DNA of 64,000 nt, taken from Pseudomonas sp. ACM7 (lineage in GTDB: Bacteria > Pseudomonadota > Gammaproteobacteria > Pseudomonadales > Pseudomonadaceae). Positions within the stretch are counted from its first letter, which is position 1. Every line of letters begins with the position of its first letter. Below the pieces are notes generated by a model, which was not told the origin of the DNA, ran no database searches, and was given only the letters and a program-made list of their open reading frames with translations. Below are positions 1 through 8,263 of the stretch, piece by piece. Both the position numbers and the translations under genes were made by a program. Location of the stretch: contig NZ_CP024866.1 in NCBI RefSeq assembly GCF_004136015.1, positions 5,305,969 to 5,369,968 of the forward strand, written 5' to 3'.

Positions 1-299
1 ACTGGCTTATAACGTAGTGCGTCGAGAAGCCAGTCAGGCGGCTGTAGCTCATAAGCGGGCTCCCAGCGAGGTGAGTTTCAAGTTTGCCTGTCAGCACATC
101 GCCAGCCATCTAGTGGTCATGGCCGGAGCGGTCTCGCCCTCACACACGCCAAGACGCCTGGACGAGCTTCGCGGCAGCATTGGTGTGCTCTTCATAGTAA
201 AACGCCCCAGGCCTGCGAGGCCTAGGGCGGTGAAGATGTCTAAAACCCGGTATCCGGTTAACCGCAAGGCTGCTCCGCTTAAGTGAACAGCATTGCGCT
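1..299 (+). mobile_element. Right end of an IS4-type insertion sequence (partial)
   Basis: The window opens inside an insertion sequence. The reading frame from base 2 to 286 looks like the C-terminus of an IS4-family transposase, and directly after its stop comes CTTAAGTGAACAGCATT, a string I recall as characteristic of IS4-type ends in Pseudomonas. The exact outer boundary and the target duplication cannot be fixed because the left end lies outside the window; 299 is approximate. Confidence 0.6.
2..286 (+). CDS. IS4-family transposase, C-terminal fragment
   Basis: The frame is open from the first bases of the window (it begins Leu-Ala-Tyr-Asn-Val-Val-Arg-Arg-Glu) and ends at a TGA at 284-286. 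The pattern LAYNxxRRE, a basic stretch near the end and the late RPRAVKMS...YP motif match the C-terminal end of IS4-family DDE transposases, where the sequence after the last catalytic Glu runs into a basic tail of this kind. The catalytic residues lie upstream, outside the window, so it is impossible to say whether the enzyme is intact. There is no start codon for an independent gene here. Family assignment rests on these motifs only. Confidence 0.6.
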   Translation: MAYNVVRREASQAAVAHKRAPSEVSFKFACQHIASHLVVMAGAVSPSHTPRRLDELRGSIGVLFIVKRPRPARPRAVKMSKTRYPVNRKAAPLK

Positions 300-333
300 A
301 TCAAGCGGGGCTTTTCATTGGGCGATTATTAAA

Positions 334-561
334 TCAGATCGCTTCATTCCAGCGAATGTGCGTAATACCCAATTGTTGCGCTTTGATGCGCGCGGTTTCG
401 AGGTTGGCGTGTGCGGCGATTTGACGGTCGGAGTCGGGATAAGCATGGGCGGACGCCGAATGTATCGCCTCGACATCGGAAAACTGTTCGGCCAGTTTGA
501 AAAAGTGCTGACGAACGCCGTCGAACATATAGTGCACGGCATAGGGGATGAGTTTGCTCAT
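334..561 (-). CDS. Small hypothetical protein, DUF6555-like
   Basis: A 75-residue protein. The start at 561 was chosen because a strong GGAGGAG lies a few bases upstream; a longer frame to 651 has no ribosome site. The protein ends in LGITHIRWNEAI, resembling the conserved end of a small Pseudomonas family I recall as DUF6555, but the match is from memory and weak. There is no signal peptide and no membrane segment. It lies between the insertion sequence end and another small unknown gene on the same strand, about 90 bases downstream of that gene's stop. Function unknown. Confidence 0.5.
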   Translation of the reverse strand: MSKLIPYAVHYMFDGVRQHFFKLAEQFSDVEAIHSASAHAYPDSDRQIAAHANLETARIKAQQLGITHIRWNEAI

Positions 562-652
562 ATACTCCTCCTTGGGCCGAAGCTCAGTTTTTGAGAGTGG
601 CTCGATGTCGGGTTCGTTCAGTTCTTTGGCGGAATGAACCCGGTCCATCAAC

Positions 653-1027
653 TCAAACCTCTTCCAGCGTCAGAAAATCGGGGTGGGAGGCCCGATAACC
701 CAAGGTCTTGTCGATCCAGGCGTTCAGCTCGTTGACCATGACTGGAGGTTTACCCGGATAGCGTTCGAGGGTTGTACGCAGGAGGTCGCCGATAGTGGCA
801 ATTGAATGCAGGTTGCGGGTCTTTATGTATTGCCCGATAAAACAGTCGAGTGGGTAATGTTCTGTCTTCGAAAGATAAACACACGCCAGACCATCGACTT
901 GATTAATTATGAAATCGTCGCGCAATTTAATTCTCTGCAAGGCTTGTTGCTGTAAGGATTTCCTTGGTTTATTGACTCTCTGGTCAATTGCGGGGTGCCG
1001 AGGGAATGCGGCGAGCATGCTATCCAT
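653..1027 (-). CDS. Hypothetical protein, 124 aa
   Basis: An uninterrupted frame of 124 residues from an ATG at 1027. I do not recognise the family. The composition is that of a soluble protein: basic N-terminal third (KPRKSLQQQALQRIKLRDD), then a mixed helical region and a C-terminal stretch (NELNAWIDKTLGYRASHPDF). No signal peptide, membrane segment or metal motif is visible. The ribosome site is poor and an internal ATG lies three codons on. The 160 bases upstream are AT-rich and probably hold its promoter. It may form a unit with the small gene that follows it. Confidence 0.45.
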   Translation of the reverse strand: MDSMLAAFPRHPAIDQRVNKPRKSLQQQALQRIKLRDDFIINQVDGLACVYLSKTEHYPLDCFIGQYIKTRNLHSIATIGDLLRTTLERYPGKPPVMVNELNAWIDKTLGYRASHPDFLTLEEV

Positions 1028-1188
1028 AGTTATTCTGAATGTATTGAAATGTCAGACAGGCGGTTAATAGTTAAATCGCCAAACAAAGGCAAGTGTTTCT
1101 TGGATGAGACGACATGTGTAACGATTAAGTGTTGAATATGTATATATAACTGTTGCTTATTCCTGCATTTATGTCTGTATTGATACGT

Positions 1189-1869
1189 TCAGGGTGTTTC
1201 ATCAATCAGTGCAACGCCTTGATTTCTTGAATTGCCCACTGCTCTGTCAACCTTGTACCACTCGAAAACCTCGCTGACTTCACCCTGCAACAGCGCCATC
1301 TGCTCTGCGCGTTCTTTGGGGGTGGCCGGGTCAAGCCATTCCCGCGCCAGCGGCGCAGACAACACCACGGGGCGCCGGTCATGAATGTCGAGCATGCCGC
1401 CCGCACTGTCGGCGGTGATGATCACAAAACCGTCGTCGGCCCGCGACTCACCCCCCGCGCCGGGAAACTGTCCGATCGCCGCGCATAAAATCGGCGCCCG
1501 GTCCCGTCGGCGGATGAGCCACGGTTGCCTCGTCGAATCCCCGGTGTCGACCCATTCGAACCAGTTGTCGATCGGCACGATCGCGCGGTGCGGCCAGATC
1601 GCCCGGAAGAAGGCGCCGTGGGCGACTTTTTCGACCCGTGCATTGATCGGTGCCGCCCGATCCTTCGCCCAGTGCGGCCGCCATCCCCAGCGCTGAAAAT
1701 CGGCGTGCAAGCCGTTGCTCTCCAGATGCAGGAGGGCGAGTTGCGTGGTGGGCGCCGCGTTGTAGCGGGCCAGCGGCTCATCACCGACGTGGTTGATCAA
1801 CGCGTCGGGGATGCTCAGCACGGCGACAAAATCGTGAATGCCACGGTACTGCGACAGGCGTCCGCACAT
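1189..1869 (-). CDS. yedK: SRAP-family abasic-site processing protein (YedK/HMCES type)
   Basis: Members of the SRAP family form a thiazolidine cross-link to abasic sites in single-stranded DNA through an N-terminal cysteine exposed after Met removal, shielding the site during replication. The protein starts MCGRLSQY, giving the catalytic Cys2, and carries the other active-site elements: Asn76 in the PINARxE motif, Glu105 in WFEW and His163 in DIHDRRP. At 226 residues it is the usual length. The start is fixed by the need for Cys at position 2. No LexA-type box was seen upstream. It stands alone between the small unknown genes and the convergent-facing end of the sulfonate-type ABC operon. 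Confidence 0.9.
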   Translation of the reverse strand: MCGRLSQYRGIHDFVAVLSIPDALINHVGDEPLARYNAAPTTQLALLHLESNGLHADFQRWGWRPHWAKDRAAPINARVEKVAHGAFFRAIWPHRAIVPIDNWFEWVDTGDSTRQPWLIRRRDRAPILCAAIGQFPGAGGESRADDGFVIITADSAGGMLDIHDRRPVVLSAPLAREWLDPATPKERAEQMALLQGEVSEVFEWYKVDRAVGNSRNQGVALIDETP

Positions 1870-1934
1870 AGGCCGATACTCCCATTGAAGAGCTCCGATT
1901 GAAGAACTCTGACTGGAGATTTCAGCTTAGTTGC

Positions 1935-2648
1935 TCAGATCACATGGGCGCGCTGCAACTCGGTCAACGACAAGGCCTTGAGGCGAGCGAGCAGCGGGTC
2001 GCGCCGGTCACGAGGATGGGCCAGTTGCACCGCAAGCTCCTGACGAATGCTGCTGGGGCGATTGTCCATCACCAGCACCCGATCACTGAGGTACAGCGCT
2101 TCATCCACGTCGTGGGTCACCAGCAGCAGGGCGATGGCGTGACGTTCGCCCAGTTGCAGCAGCAGGTCCTGCAGTTTCATTCGGGTAAAGGCGTCCACCG
2201 CGCTGAAGGGTTCGTCGAGCAACAGCACCTGCGGTCGCGAGTAGAGGCCGCGAGCGATCGCCACCCGCTGCGCCATGCCACCCGACAGCGCTTTGGGCAG
2301 GGCTTGAGCAAAACCGCCGAGGCCGACTTCGTCGATCAGTTGCGCGACCCAGGCTTTGTCGTATTGGTTGTCGGCGCTGAAACCGATGTTCTGTTCGACT
2401 GTCAGCCATGGCATCAGTCGCGGCTCCTGGAACACAAAAGCGACTTCCCCGGCGCTGCTGAACACTTCGCCCTCAAAGTCCTTTTCCAGGCCGGCGATGA
2501 TGCGCAGCAACGTGCTTTTCCCGCAACCGCTGGGCCCCAGCAGGCTGACGGCCTCCCGGGGTTGTAGTTGCAAATGGATGTTCTTGAGCACGGTGGTGGC
2601 GGCGAAGGTTTTGCGCTCGACGCGAATGTCCAGCAGGTGGTCGGTCAT
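1935..2648 (-). CDS. ABC transporter ATP-binding protein, SsuB/TauB type
   Basis: The nucleotide-binding subunit of an importer of the sulfonate/taurine/nitrate class. The 237-residue protein has Walker A (GPSGCGKST, about residues 38-46), the Q-loop (FVFQEPRLMPW), the signature LSGGMAQR, Walker B (VLLLDEPF) and the switch His (VTHDVDEA). The motif LMPWLTVxxN is typical of the SsuB/TauB/NrtD branch. It is the last gene of a three-gene operon, starting 3 bases after the permease stop, and works in the cytoplasm on the inner face of the membrane. Substrate cannot be read from the ATPase; organosulfonate is an inference from the binding protein. Confidence 0.85.
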   Translation of the reverse strand: MTDHLLDIRVERKTFAATTVLKNIHLQLQPREAVSLLGPSGCGKSTLLRIIAGLEKDFEGEVFSSAGEVAFVFQEPRLMPWLTVEQNIGFSADNQYDKAWVAQLIDEVGLGGFAQALPKALSGGMAQRVAIARGLYSRPQVLLLDEPFSAVDAFTRMKLQDLLLQLGERHAIALLLVTHDVDEALYLSDRVLVMDNRPSSIRQELAVQLAHPRDRRDPLLARLKALSLTELQRAHVI

Positions 2649-2651
2649 GGC

Positions 2652-3488
2652 TCAATCCTCTGCGTTTTGGCCGTTGAAGGTGTCGCGCCAGGCGAGGAAA
2701 CGTTTCTCCAGGCCGGCGAGGATGCCGTCGCTGAGTTTGCCCAACAGCGCCAGCACGATGATTGCCGCCAGCACGATGTCCGGGCGTGAAGTCTCGCGAC
2801 CGTCGCTGAGCAGATACCCCAAGCCTTTGGTCGCGGCGATCAGTTCGGCGGCGACCAAAAACATCCAGGCCAGGCTCATGCCGCTGCGCAACCCGGTGAA
2901 CAGACCGGGCAGGGCGGCGGGCAGCAAAATTCGGCGCACCAGTCGCGGCCGGCTGAAACCGTACATCTGCCCGACTTCCACCAGTTTGCGGTCGATGTCG
3001 CGGATCGCCGCGACGCCGTTGAGGTACACCGGGAAGAAGGCACCGATGGCGATCAAGACGATTTTCGAGGTTTCGTCGATGCCCAGCCACAGCAGCAACA
3101 GCGGCACCCAGGCCAGACTTGGAATCGAGCGCAGGCCGGCGAACGTCGGCTCCAGCCAGGCTTCGGCTTCGCGGCTCAAACCGACCCACGCAGCAAACAC
3201 CAGGGCCAGACCGGCGCCGATGGCGAAACCCAACAGCACCCGCAACAGGCTGGCGCTGATGTGCTTCCACAGCGCGCCTTCGGCGAGGTCGCTCAAGGTC
3301 AGCGCGATCTCGCTGGGGGCCGGCATTTGGTAGGACGGCAACCAGCCGATACGCACGACGAATTCCAGCACGAGGAGGATCAGCACCGGTAGGGCGAGGG
3401 CCTTGAGGCGGAGTTTTCAGGCGTTGTTGAGGCGTCGGAGTGCGGGCAATGCCAGCGGGGCGGACAGGTGTTTGCTTTTGCTGGTCAT
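2652..3488 (-). pseudogene. ABC transporter permease, SsuC type, interrupted by an in-frame TGA
   Basis: The frame starts at an ATG at 3488, preceded by GGAG seven bases upstream, and runs as MTSKSKHLSAPLALPALRRL before codon 24, which is TGA (3417-3419). The same frame then continues without interruption to 2652 as a clear SsuC-type inner-membrane permease with several hydrophobic helices and the EAA-type loop (GFSRPRLVRRILLPAALPG). The uninterrupted product would be about 278 residues. A GTG at 3386 could restart translation just before the first membrane helix (LILLVLEFVV), which would lose only the short cytoplasmic N-terminus, so function may survive. A sequencing error is also possible. 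It sits between the binding protein and ATPase genes. Confidence 0.75.
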
Positions 3489-3514
3489 TGGGTTCTCCGG
3501 TCACGACGAATCAA

Positions 3515-3554
3515 GATCAAGAGATCGCAGCCTCGTTTCACTCGACAGCTCCTA
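3515..3554. repeat. Half REP element overlapping the end of a gene
   Basis: A single arm of the GTAGGAGCTGTCGAGTGAAA / CGAGGCTGCGATCT repeat seen as a full palindrome at 15115-15201. Here it runs into the coding region of the binding protein ending at 3538. Confidence 0.8.
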
Positions 3555-4536
3555 CACGAGCCACGGTTTCTTTGAAGCCGATGTCGATCAGTTGGTCGAT
3601 CACTTGATCGACATTCACCCCACGACGAACCAGTTCTTCGGAAACCAGGATCGGTGCGGCAGCCTTGGAGGCGATCACATCCTTGGCGGTCAGTTGCGGG
3701 CTGCTCAGGTCGGTGCGCGACAATTGCAGCTTGGCCACTTCCAGCGGCAGACCGGATTCGCCAGCGAGTAGCTTCGCCAGTTCCTCGGGATTTTTTACCG
3801 CCCACTCGCGAGCTTGCTCGTAGGCATTCAGTACGGTGTCGATGGTGTGTGGGTGTTCTTTGGCATAGCTGTCGGTGACGCTGACCACGCCGTAGCTGTT
3901 GAAATGAGTGTTGCGATAGAGCAACCGGGAGCCGGCCTGAACCTGGCTCGCGGCCATGTGCGGATCGAGTCCGGCCCAGGCGTCGATGTCACCTTTTTCC
4001 AGCGCAGTGCGACCGTCCGGGTGCTGCAAATGCACCAGTTCCACATCGTCTTTGCCCAGGCCTGCCTGTTGCAGGCTGCGCAGGGTAAACAGGTACGGAT
4101 CGGTGCCCTTGGTGGCGGCGATTTTTTTACCTTTCAGATCGGCCACGGTCTTGTAGGGCGAATCCTTGCGCACCACCAACGCCGTCCATTCGGCGCGGCT
4201 GTAGACGTAAACCGATTTGATAGGGCTGCCATTGGCGCGGCTCAGCACGGCGGCGAGGCTGGCGGAGGAGGCGAAGTCGACGCCGCCGCTGTTGAGGTAT
4301 TCCAGCGAGCGGTTGCTGCCCTGGCTCAGCACCCAGCTGACCTTGGTCTGTGGCAGGGCTTTTTCCAGAAAGCCGAAGTGTTTGAGCACCAGGCTCACGG
4401 GCGAGTAATAGGCGTAATCCAGATGCACTTCGGCCGGTGGCGCTTCAGCGGCCTGGGCAAGCGGTAGCAGGCTCAGCGCCAGGGCGCAAGCGCTGAGCAG
4501 AGACCTGACGTGGGGAAAACGGAAGGTGGTTTTCAT
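3538..4536 (-). CDS. Aliphatic-sulfonate-type ABC transporter substrate-binding protein (SsuA-like)
   Basis: A periplasmic binding protein of 332 residues with a cleavable signal peptide (basic start, hydrophobic core, cleavage near LAQAAEA). The body has the SsuA/NrtA pattern: YYSPVSLVLKHFGFLE near the N-terminus, SLEYLNSGGVDFASS, then DLKGKKIAATKGTDP and a WAGLDPHMA segment. It is the first gene of the operon with the permease and ATPase behind it. Its last five residues and stop codon (VGAVE-stop) are encoded by a REP arm, so the original C-terminus seems to have been replaced. The substrate, probably an organosulfur compound, is inferred from the family. Confidence 0.85.
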   Translation of the reverse strand: MKTTFRFPHVRSLLSACALALSLLPLAQAAEAPPAEVHLDYAYYSPVSLVLKHFGFLEKALPQTKVSWVLSQGSNRSLEYLNSGGVDFASSASLAAVLSRANGSPIKSVYVYSRAEWTALVVRKDSPYKTVADLKGKKIAATKGTDPYLFTLRSLQQAGLGKDDVELVHLQHPDGRTALEKGDIDAWAGLDPHMAASQVQAGSRLLYRNTHFNSYGVVSVTDSYAKEHPHTIDTVLNAYEQAREWAVKNPEELAKLLAGESGLPLEVAKLQLSRTDLSSPQLTAKDVIASKAAAPILVSEELVRRGVNVDQVIDQLIDIGFKETVARVGAVE

Positions 4537-4832
4537 GGGACAGCTCCAGGCAAGGCGGCGAAGTTCTTATTTCCAAAAAAACATTTTTTATAAATGCTTC
4601 CTGCATAAAAGGAATATTGCATGCTCTGTGCCATGTTTTACGTGACGAGTGTTTTCAAGGCCTTGGAGCTGAAGCAGGGGCAGAGAAATGTTCAAGGGAA
4701 AACAGTCTGTTTAGTCGCTGTTGCTGGGCAAACACTGTTCGCTGCTGGTCATGAGCTTATGCATAAATCGAATTTTAAAAGCCTCTTGTAAGAGCGTTAT
4801 GGTCTATCGCAATAACCCTCAAGGAGCCCCCG
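4537..4832. promoter_or_regulatory. Shared divergent control region between two SsuA-like genes
   Basis: This 296-base AT-rich stretch separates two outward-facing binding-protein genes and must hold both promoters. A-rich and T-rich runs lie near each gene, with a TTATGCATAA palindrome about 80 bases before the right-hand start. No operator could be assigned to a known sulfur regulator by eye. Confidence 0.4.
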
Positions 4833-5780
4833 ATGAACCTGTCCCGATTCGTGCGCAGTCTGCTGACTAGCGCACTGTTCGCCGCACCACTGGCTTACGC
4901 CGCCGAGCCCGTCGTCCTGCACGTCGGTGATCAGAACTACTACAACGTTCGCGCTTCGGTGGAGGCATCGGGCGTACTGAAAGACGCGCCTTATACTGTC
5001 GACTGGAAGCACTTCCAGGCCGCCGCGCCACTGGCCGAAGCGCTGAACACCGGCGCGCTGGATCTGGGTTTTCTCGGCGATTCGGGTTTTCTGTTCCTCG
5101 CCGCCAAGCAGGCGCCGGTGAAACTGATCGGCGTCTCGCGGCAAAACCCCGACACCATCGCCTTGCTGGTGCCCAAGGACTCACCGGTCAAAACCATCGC
5201 CGATCTGAAGGGTAAGAAAGTCGCTTATTGGCCCGGTGCCTGGAGCCAGCAACTGACCCTGCGCGCCCTTGAAAAAGCCGACCTGCCGGAAGACTATGTC
5301 GACTTCATCAAACTGATGCCGATCGATGCCGCCGCCGCGTTGCCTCAGGGCAGCATCGACGCGTTCCCGGTCTGGGAGCCTTACATCTCTCAGCAGATTC
5401 TGTTCTCCGGCGCCCGGCCGATCCTCACCGCCAAGAACCTGATGCCCGGCCTGAGCGCCATCGCCGCCTCGACGCCGTCGATCGACAGCAAACGCGAAGC
5501 CATTGCCGACTTTCTGGTGCGCCTGAAAAAGGCCCGGGCTTGGGTCGACAATCACACCGACGAGTACGCCGATCTCTGGGCGAAGAAAGCCAACCTTGAC
5601 CAGAACGTCTCGCGCCATTGGTTGCGCCAGGCCCACATGACCGTCGGCCCGGTGGATGCGCAGGCCGCAAAGGATCTGCAAAGCACCGCGGACTTCCTGT
5701 TCAAGGTAAAAGCGCTGCCGGCTGCGTTGGCGACTGCACCGATTATCGACAGCTCGTTTCAGCAGGCGTTTGACCAGTAA
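4833..5780 (+). CDS. ABC transporter substrate-binding protein, SsuA/TauA-like, orphan
   Basis: A 315-residue periplasmic protein with a signal peptide (cleavage near PLAYAAEP). The lobes show the family pattern: HVGDQNYYNVRASVEASGVL, then FQAAAPLAEALNTGALDLGFLGDSG, DLKGKKVAYWPGAWSQQL and IDAFPVWEPYISQQ. The SDLGFxGDxP-type segment and PVWEPY are typical of the sulfonate/nitrate/taurine group. A good AAGGAG lies about 8 bases upstream of the ATG. No permease or ATPase follows, so it either uses the SsuBC-like proteins encoded divergently on its left or another set elsewhere. It is clearly a different paralogue from the left-hand binding protein. Confidence 0.85.
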   Translation: MNLSRFVRSLLTSALFAAPLAYAAEPVVLHVGDQNYYNVRASVEASGVLKDAPYTVDWKHFQAAAPLAEALNTGALDLGFLGDSGFLFLAAKQAPVKLIGVSRQNPDTIALLVPKDSPVKTIADLKGKKVAYWPGAWSQQLTLRALEKADLPEDYVDFIKLMPIDAAAALPQGSIDAFPVWEPYISQQILFSGARPILTAKNLMPGLSAIAASTPSIDSKREAIADFLVRLKKARAWVDNHTDEYADLWAKKANLDQNVSRHWLRQAHMTVGPVDAQAAKDLQSTADFLFKVKALPAALATAPIIDSSFQQAFDQ

Positions 5781-5929
5781 CCCACGATGCCGGGCAGCAC
5801 TGGAACCAAACACTGTGTACCCTTATCCAACCTCGGCCCGCAGCGACCTGCGGGCCGACGAAGGATGAACGGGCGAAGGATTTTTGCCCTTTGAAGTGTT
5901 GATCGTAACGGTCTGGCCCAAGGCAAAAC

Positions 5930-6829
5930 ATGAAACAGCTGTTCAAGGTTCTATCTGCATTCATCATCGCCACAGGGCTGGTTGGGTGCATCGCTTCTCC
6001 CATCGAAATGACGCCGCAGACCGAACAGCGTCTGAGTGCGCAACCACCGATCCGTTTCCTGCTGACCTTCGACGACGGTCCCAGCGCATCGAGTTTCTGG
6101 AATCCGACGATGACGGTGCTCGACAGTCTGGCCACAAACCCGGTGCAACCGAACCTCAAAGCGGTGTTCTTCGTGCAGACCGGTGCGCCACGTGCCGGCA
6201 ACAGCGAAATCGGTCGCGAGGTCATGCGCCGTGAACACGCAGAAGGGCAGATACTGGGCTTCCACACGGCCACTCACGGGCACACCAATCATCGGTCTCT
6301 GAGCCCGGAGGACCTGGAGCAGTCGCTGACTAAGGGCAGCGCTGACATCGCCGCGATCACCGGCGCGCCGCCGACCCTGGTACGTCCGCCATTCTGGAAC
6401 TATGACAAACGGGTCTTCGCCGCCTATCAGCAACACGGCATGCATGTGCTGCTGACCGACCTGAGCGCCAATGACGGCAAGATCTGGGGCTTCAACGCCA
6501 GCCCCCGGCGGCGGGCCCACTTCTTGCGCACAATGTCCGAAGTGCGCGAGCGCATCGCCCTTGGCGAATTACCGGTGGTGGACGGGGTGATTCCGGTGGT
6601 GGTGACCTTCCATGACCTCAATCGCTATACCGCCCGGCATACTCGCGAGTACCTGCAAATCCTGCTCGACAGTGCACAGGCTGCCGGTGTGAAAACCGCC
6701 GAAAAGCCCTTTTACGACGACACGGCAGCGCTGCAACGGGCCGCCATGGCGCGTACCGTTCGCGACAGTTCACAGCCGGTTAAATTGCCGGGGCTCTGGA
6801 ATTGGATCTGGGGTGGGGATTCTCACTGA
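5930..6829 (+). CDS. Polysaccharide deacetylase (NodB domain) lipoprotein
   Basis: A carbohydrate esterase 4 type enzyme that would remove N- or O-acetyl groups from a polysaccharide outside the cytoplasm. It carries a lipoprotein signal (hydrophobic helix then LVGC, Cys20). The NodB core is readable: TFDDGP with Asp48/Asp49, the metal histidines His112 and His116 in FHTATHGH, and RPPFWNYD as the later active-site strand. Length is 299 residues. The start follows AAGG a few bases upstream. It stands alone between the orphan binding protein and the DUF1652 gene. The substrate polymer is unknown; no polysaccharide biosynthesis genes are in view. Confidence 0.85.
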   Translation: MKQLFKVLSAFIIATGLVGCIASPIEMTPQTEQRLSAQPPIRFLLTFDDGPSASSFWNPTMTVLDSLATNPVQPNLKAVFFVQTGAPRAGNSEIGREVMRREHAEGQILGFHTATHGHTNHRSLSPEDLEQSLTKGSADIAAITGAPPTLVRPPFWNYDKRVFAAYQQHGMHVLLTDLSANDGKIWGFNASPRRRAHFLRTMSEVRERIALGELPVVDGVIPVVVTFHDLNRYTARHTREYLQILLDSAQAAGVKTAEKPFYDDTAALQRAAMARTVRDSSQPVKLPGLWNWIWGGDSH

Positions 6830-6948
6830 AAGGTCGCCAAAGTGAGAAACAGCTAACACTTATTTTCAGCATTGGCGAGCGCAGGATGGGAAAAGCCCAT
6901 CTATGCTGAGCAAGTTGGATCCGATTAATGGCCACGGAGGCGCCTGTC

Positions 6949-7191
6949 ATGGTTTCAGTTCCTGAGCTTTGCCGCATTGTTGAGTCCGGTTTTCAACCGC
7001 GTTCCTGTGCCTGCACGGTGAATCCGGACGGAACGTTACGGATCAAAGTCTACGAACCCGCCGCCGGGCGAATTGATCTGTTGATTACTGGAGTATCGCC
7101 AGCACGGCTGACCACCGTTCGCGATATCTCCAATCTGATTGGCGAGTTGCGCATCGAGATGCGCGCCGGTCGTCGGGCGTTTGCCGGCTGA
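6949..7191 (+). CDS. DUF1652 family protein
   Basis: A small soluble protein of 80 residues. I chose the ATG at 6949 because GGAGG lies nine bases upstream; an in-frame ATG at 6928 has no such site. The pattern ELCRIVESGFQPRSCACTVNPDG...L.IKVYEP followed by the TTVRDISNLIGELRIEM helix is characteristic of DUF1652, a family I know mainly from Pseudomonas, with no established function. It is followed by a large inverted repeat. Confidence 0.8.
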   Translation: MVSVPELCRIVESGFQPRSCACTVNPDGTLRIKVYEPAAGRIDLLITGVSPARLTTVRDISNLIGELRIEMRAGRRAFAG

Positions 7192-7206
7192 AGTGGATCT
7201 ATGTAA

Positions 7207-7357
7207 CAGCTGGCGTAGCCTGCGTTCGGTTCGGGCCGCGTTCGGACGAAGCGGTCGTGAAATCAGGCACTGCGGTGTTTCAGGTGAACTGCGGATACCG
7301 GTTTTACGACTGCTTCGTCCGAACGCGGCCCGAACCGAACGCAGGCTTCGCCAGCTG
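7207..7357. repeat. Long inverted repeat (REP doublet) between two convergent genes
   Basis: Two arms of about 45-50 bases, CAGCTGGCG.AGCCTGCGTTC... at 7207-7252 and its reverse complement at 7307-7357, differ at only a few positions and surround a 55-base spacer. It lies where the DUF1652 gene and catR converge and could act as a transcription terminator for both. Confidence 0.85.
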
Positions 7358-7378
7358 CGGATCGCGTTACAACTGCAA

Positions 7379-8263
7379 TTACTTCCGCGGCTGCAGTTCA
7401 TCAATCATCTGCAAGCAATGATTCAACCCCGGCGATACGTCGCCCACGCGCCTGCTGAGAATAATCGGCGAGGTCGCGTTGTCTTCCAGCAGCGGCGTGA
7501 AACCAATGTCGTCGCGGTGCAACAATTGCACCGAGGCCGGCACCAGGGTGACGCCGATTCCCGCTCCCACCAGACCGATGGCTGTTTGCAGCTCATTGGT
7601 CCATTGCGCCACATGGATGCTCACGCCATAGGATTCGAATAACGCGATGACGTGATCGGCGTAGCTGGGCCGCGGGTTGCCGGGGTACAGCACGAACGGT
7701 TCTTTCGCCAGTTCGCGAAGACTGATCGGCCCGGCCAGTAATGGGTGACCGGCGGGCAGGGCGGCGACCAGTCGGTCTTCAGTCAAAACAGTCTGGATGA
7801 TCGCCGGGTCGTCGATGCGGATGCGGCCGAAACCGATATCGATACGCCCGGCCTTGAGCGCCTGAACTTGCTGCAGCGTGGTCATTTCCGAGAGCCCCAG
7901 TTCAAGCTCCAGGGGCTCGCCGCTGCGCAAACGGCGAATCAGTTCCGGCAGCACGCCGTACAGCGTCGACGGGGCAAAACCGATGCCCAGCCAGGTCTTT
8001 TCGCCGAGACCGATCCGTCGCGTGTTGTCGCACACCTTGCCCAGTTGCTCGAGCAGGGCGGTGGAGTGTTCATGGAAAAATCGGCCGGCGTCGGTCAGCT
8101 TCAGCGGCCGCCCGCGTTCCAGCAACAACACCCCGAGTTCATCCTCCAATTGCTGCATCTGCCGACTCAGGGGTGGTTGGGCAATGTGCAGAAGCTCGGC
8201 GGCGCGGGTGAAGTTGAGGGTTTGAGCCAACACCTGAAAATACCGCAGGTGACGCAGTTCCAT
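7379..8263 (-). CDS. catR: LysR-type regulator of the catechol branch
   Basis: CatR activates catBCA in response to cis,cis-muconate. The 294-residue protein has the N-terminal winged helix-turn-helix of LysR proteins (residues about 1-60: LRYFQVLAQTLNFTRAAELL, then the recognition helix QPPLSRQMQQLEDELG) and a C-terminal two-lobe ligand domain. It is transcribed away from catB, separated by 127 bases that hold a perfect palindrome fitting a LysR recognition site. Identification rests on the close CatR-like N-terminus and the position beside catBCA. BenM/CatM proteins from Acinetobacter are the nearest alternative names. Confidence 0.92.
   Translation of the reverse strand: MELRHLRYFQVLAQTLNFTRAAELLHIAQPPLSRQMQQLEDELGVLLLERGRPLKLTDAGRFFHEHSTALLEQLGKVCDNTRRIGLGEKTWLGIGFAPSTLYGVLPELIRRLRSGEPLELELGLSEMTTLQQVQALKAGRIDIGFGRIRIDDPAIIQTVLTEDRLVAALPAGHPLLAGPISLRELAKEPFVLYPGNPRPSYADHVIALFESYGVSIHVAQWTNELQTAIGLVGAGIGVTLVPASVQLLHRDDIGFTPLLEDNATSPIILSRRVGDVSPGLNHCLQMIDELQPRK

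Noticed and set aside
3417..3419. TGA in the permease as a selenocysteine codon
   Set aside because: The family has no selenoprotein members I know of, the position is outside any active site, and no hairpin of the right kind follows.
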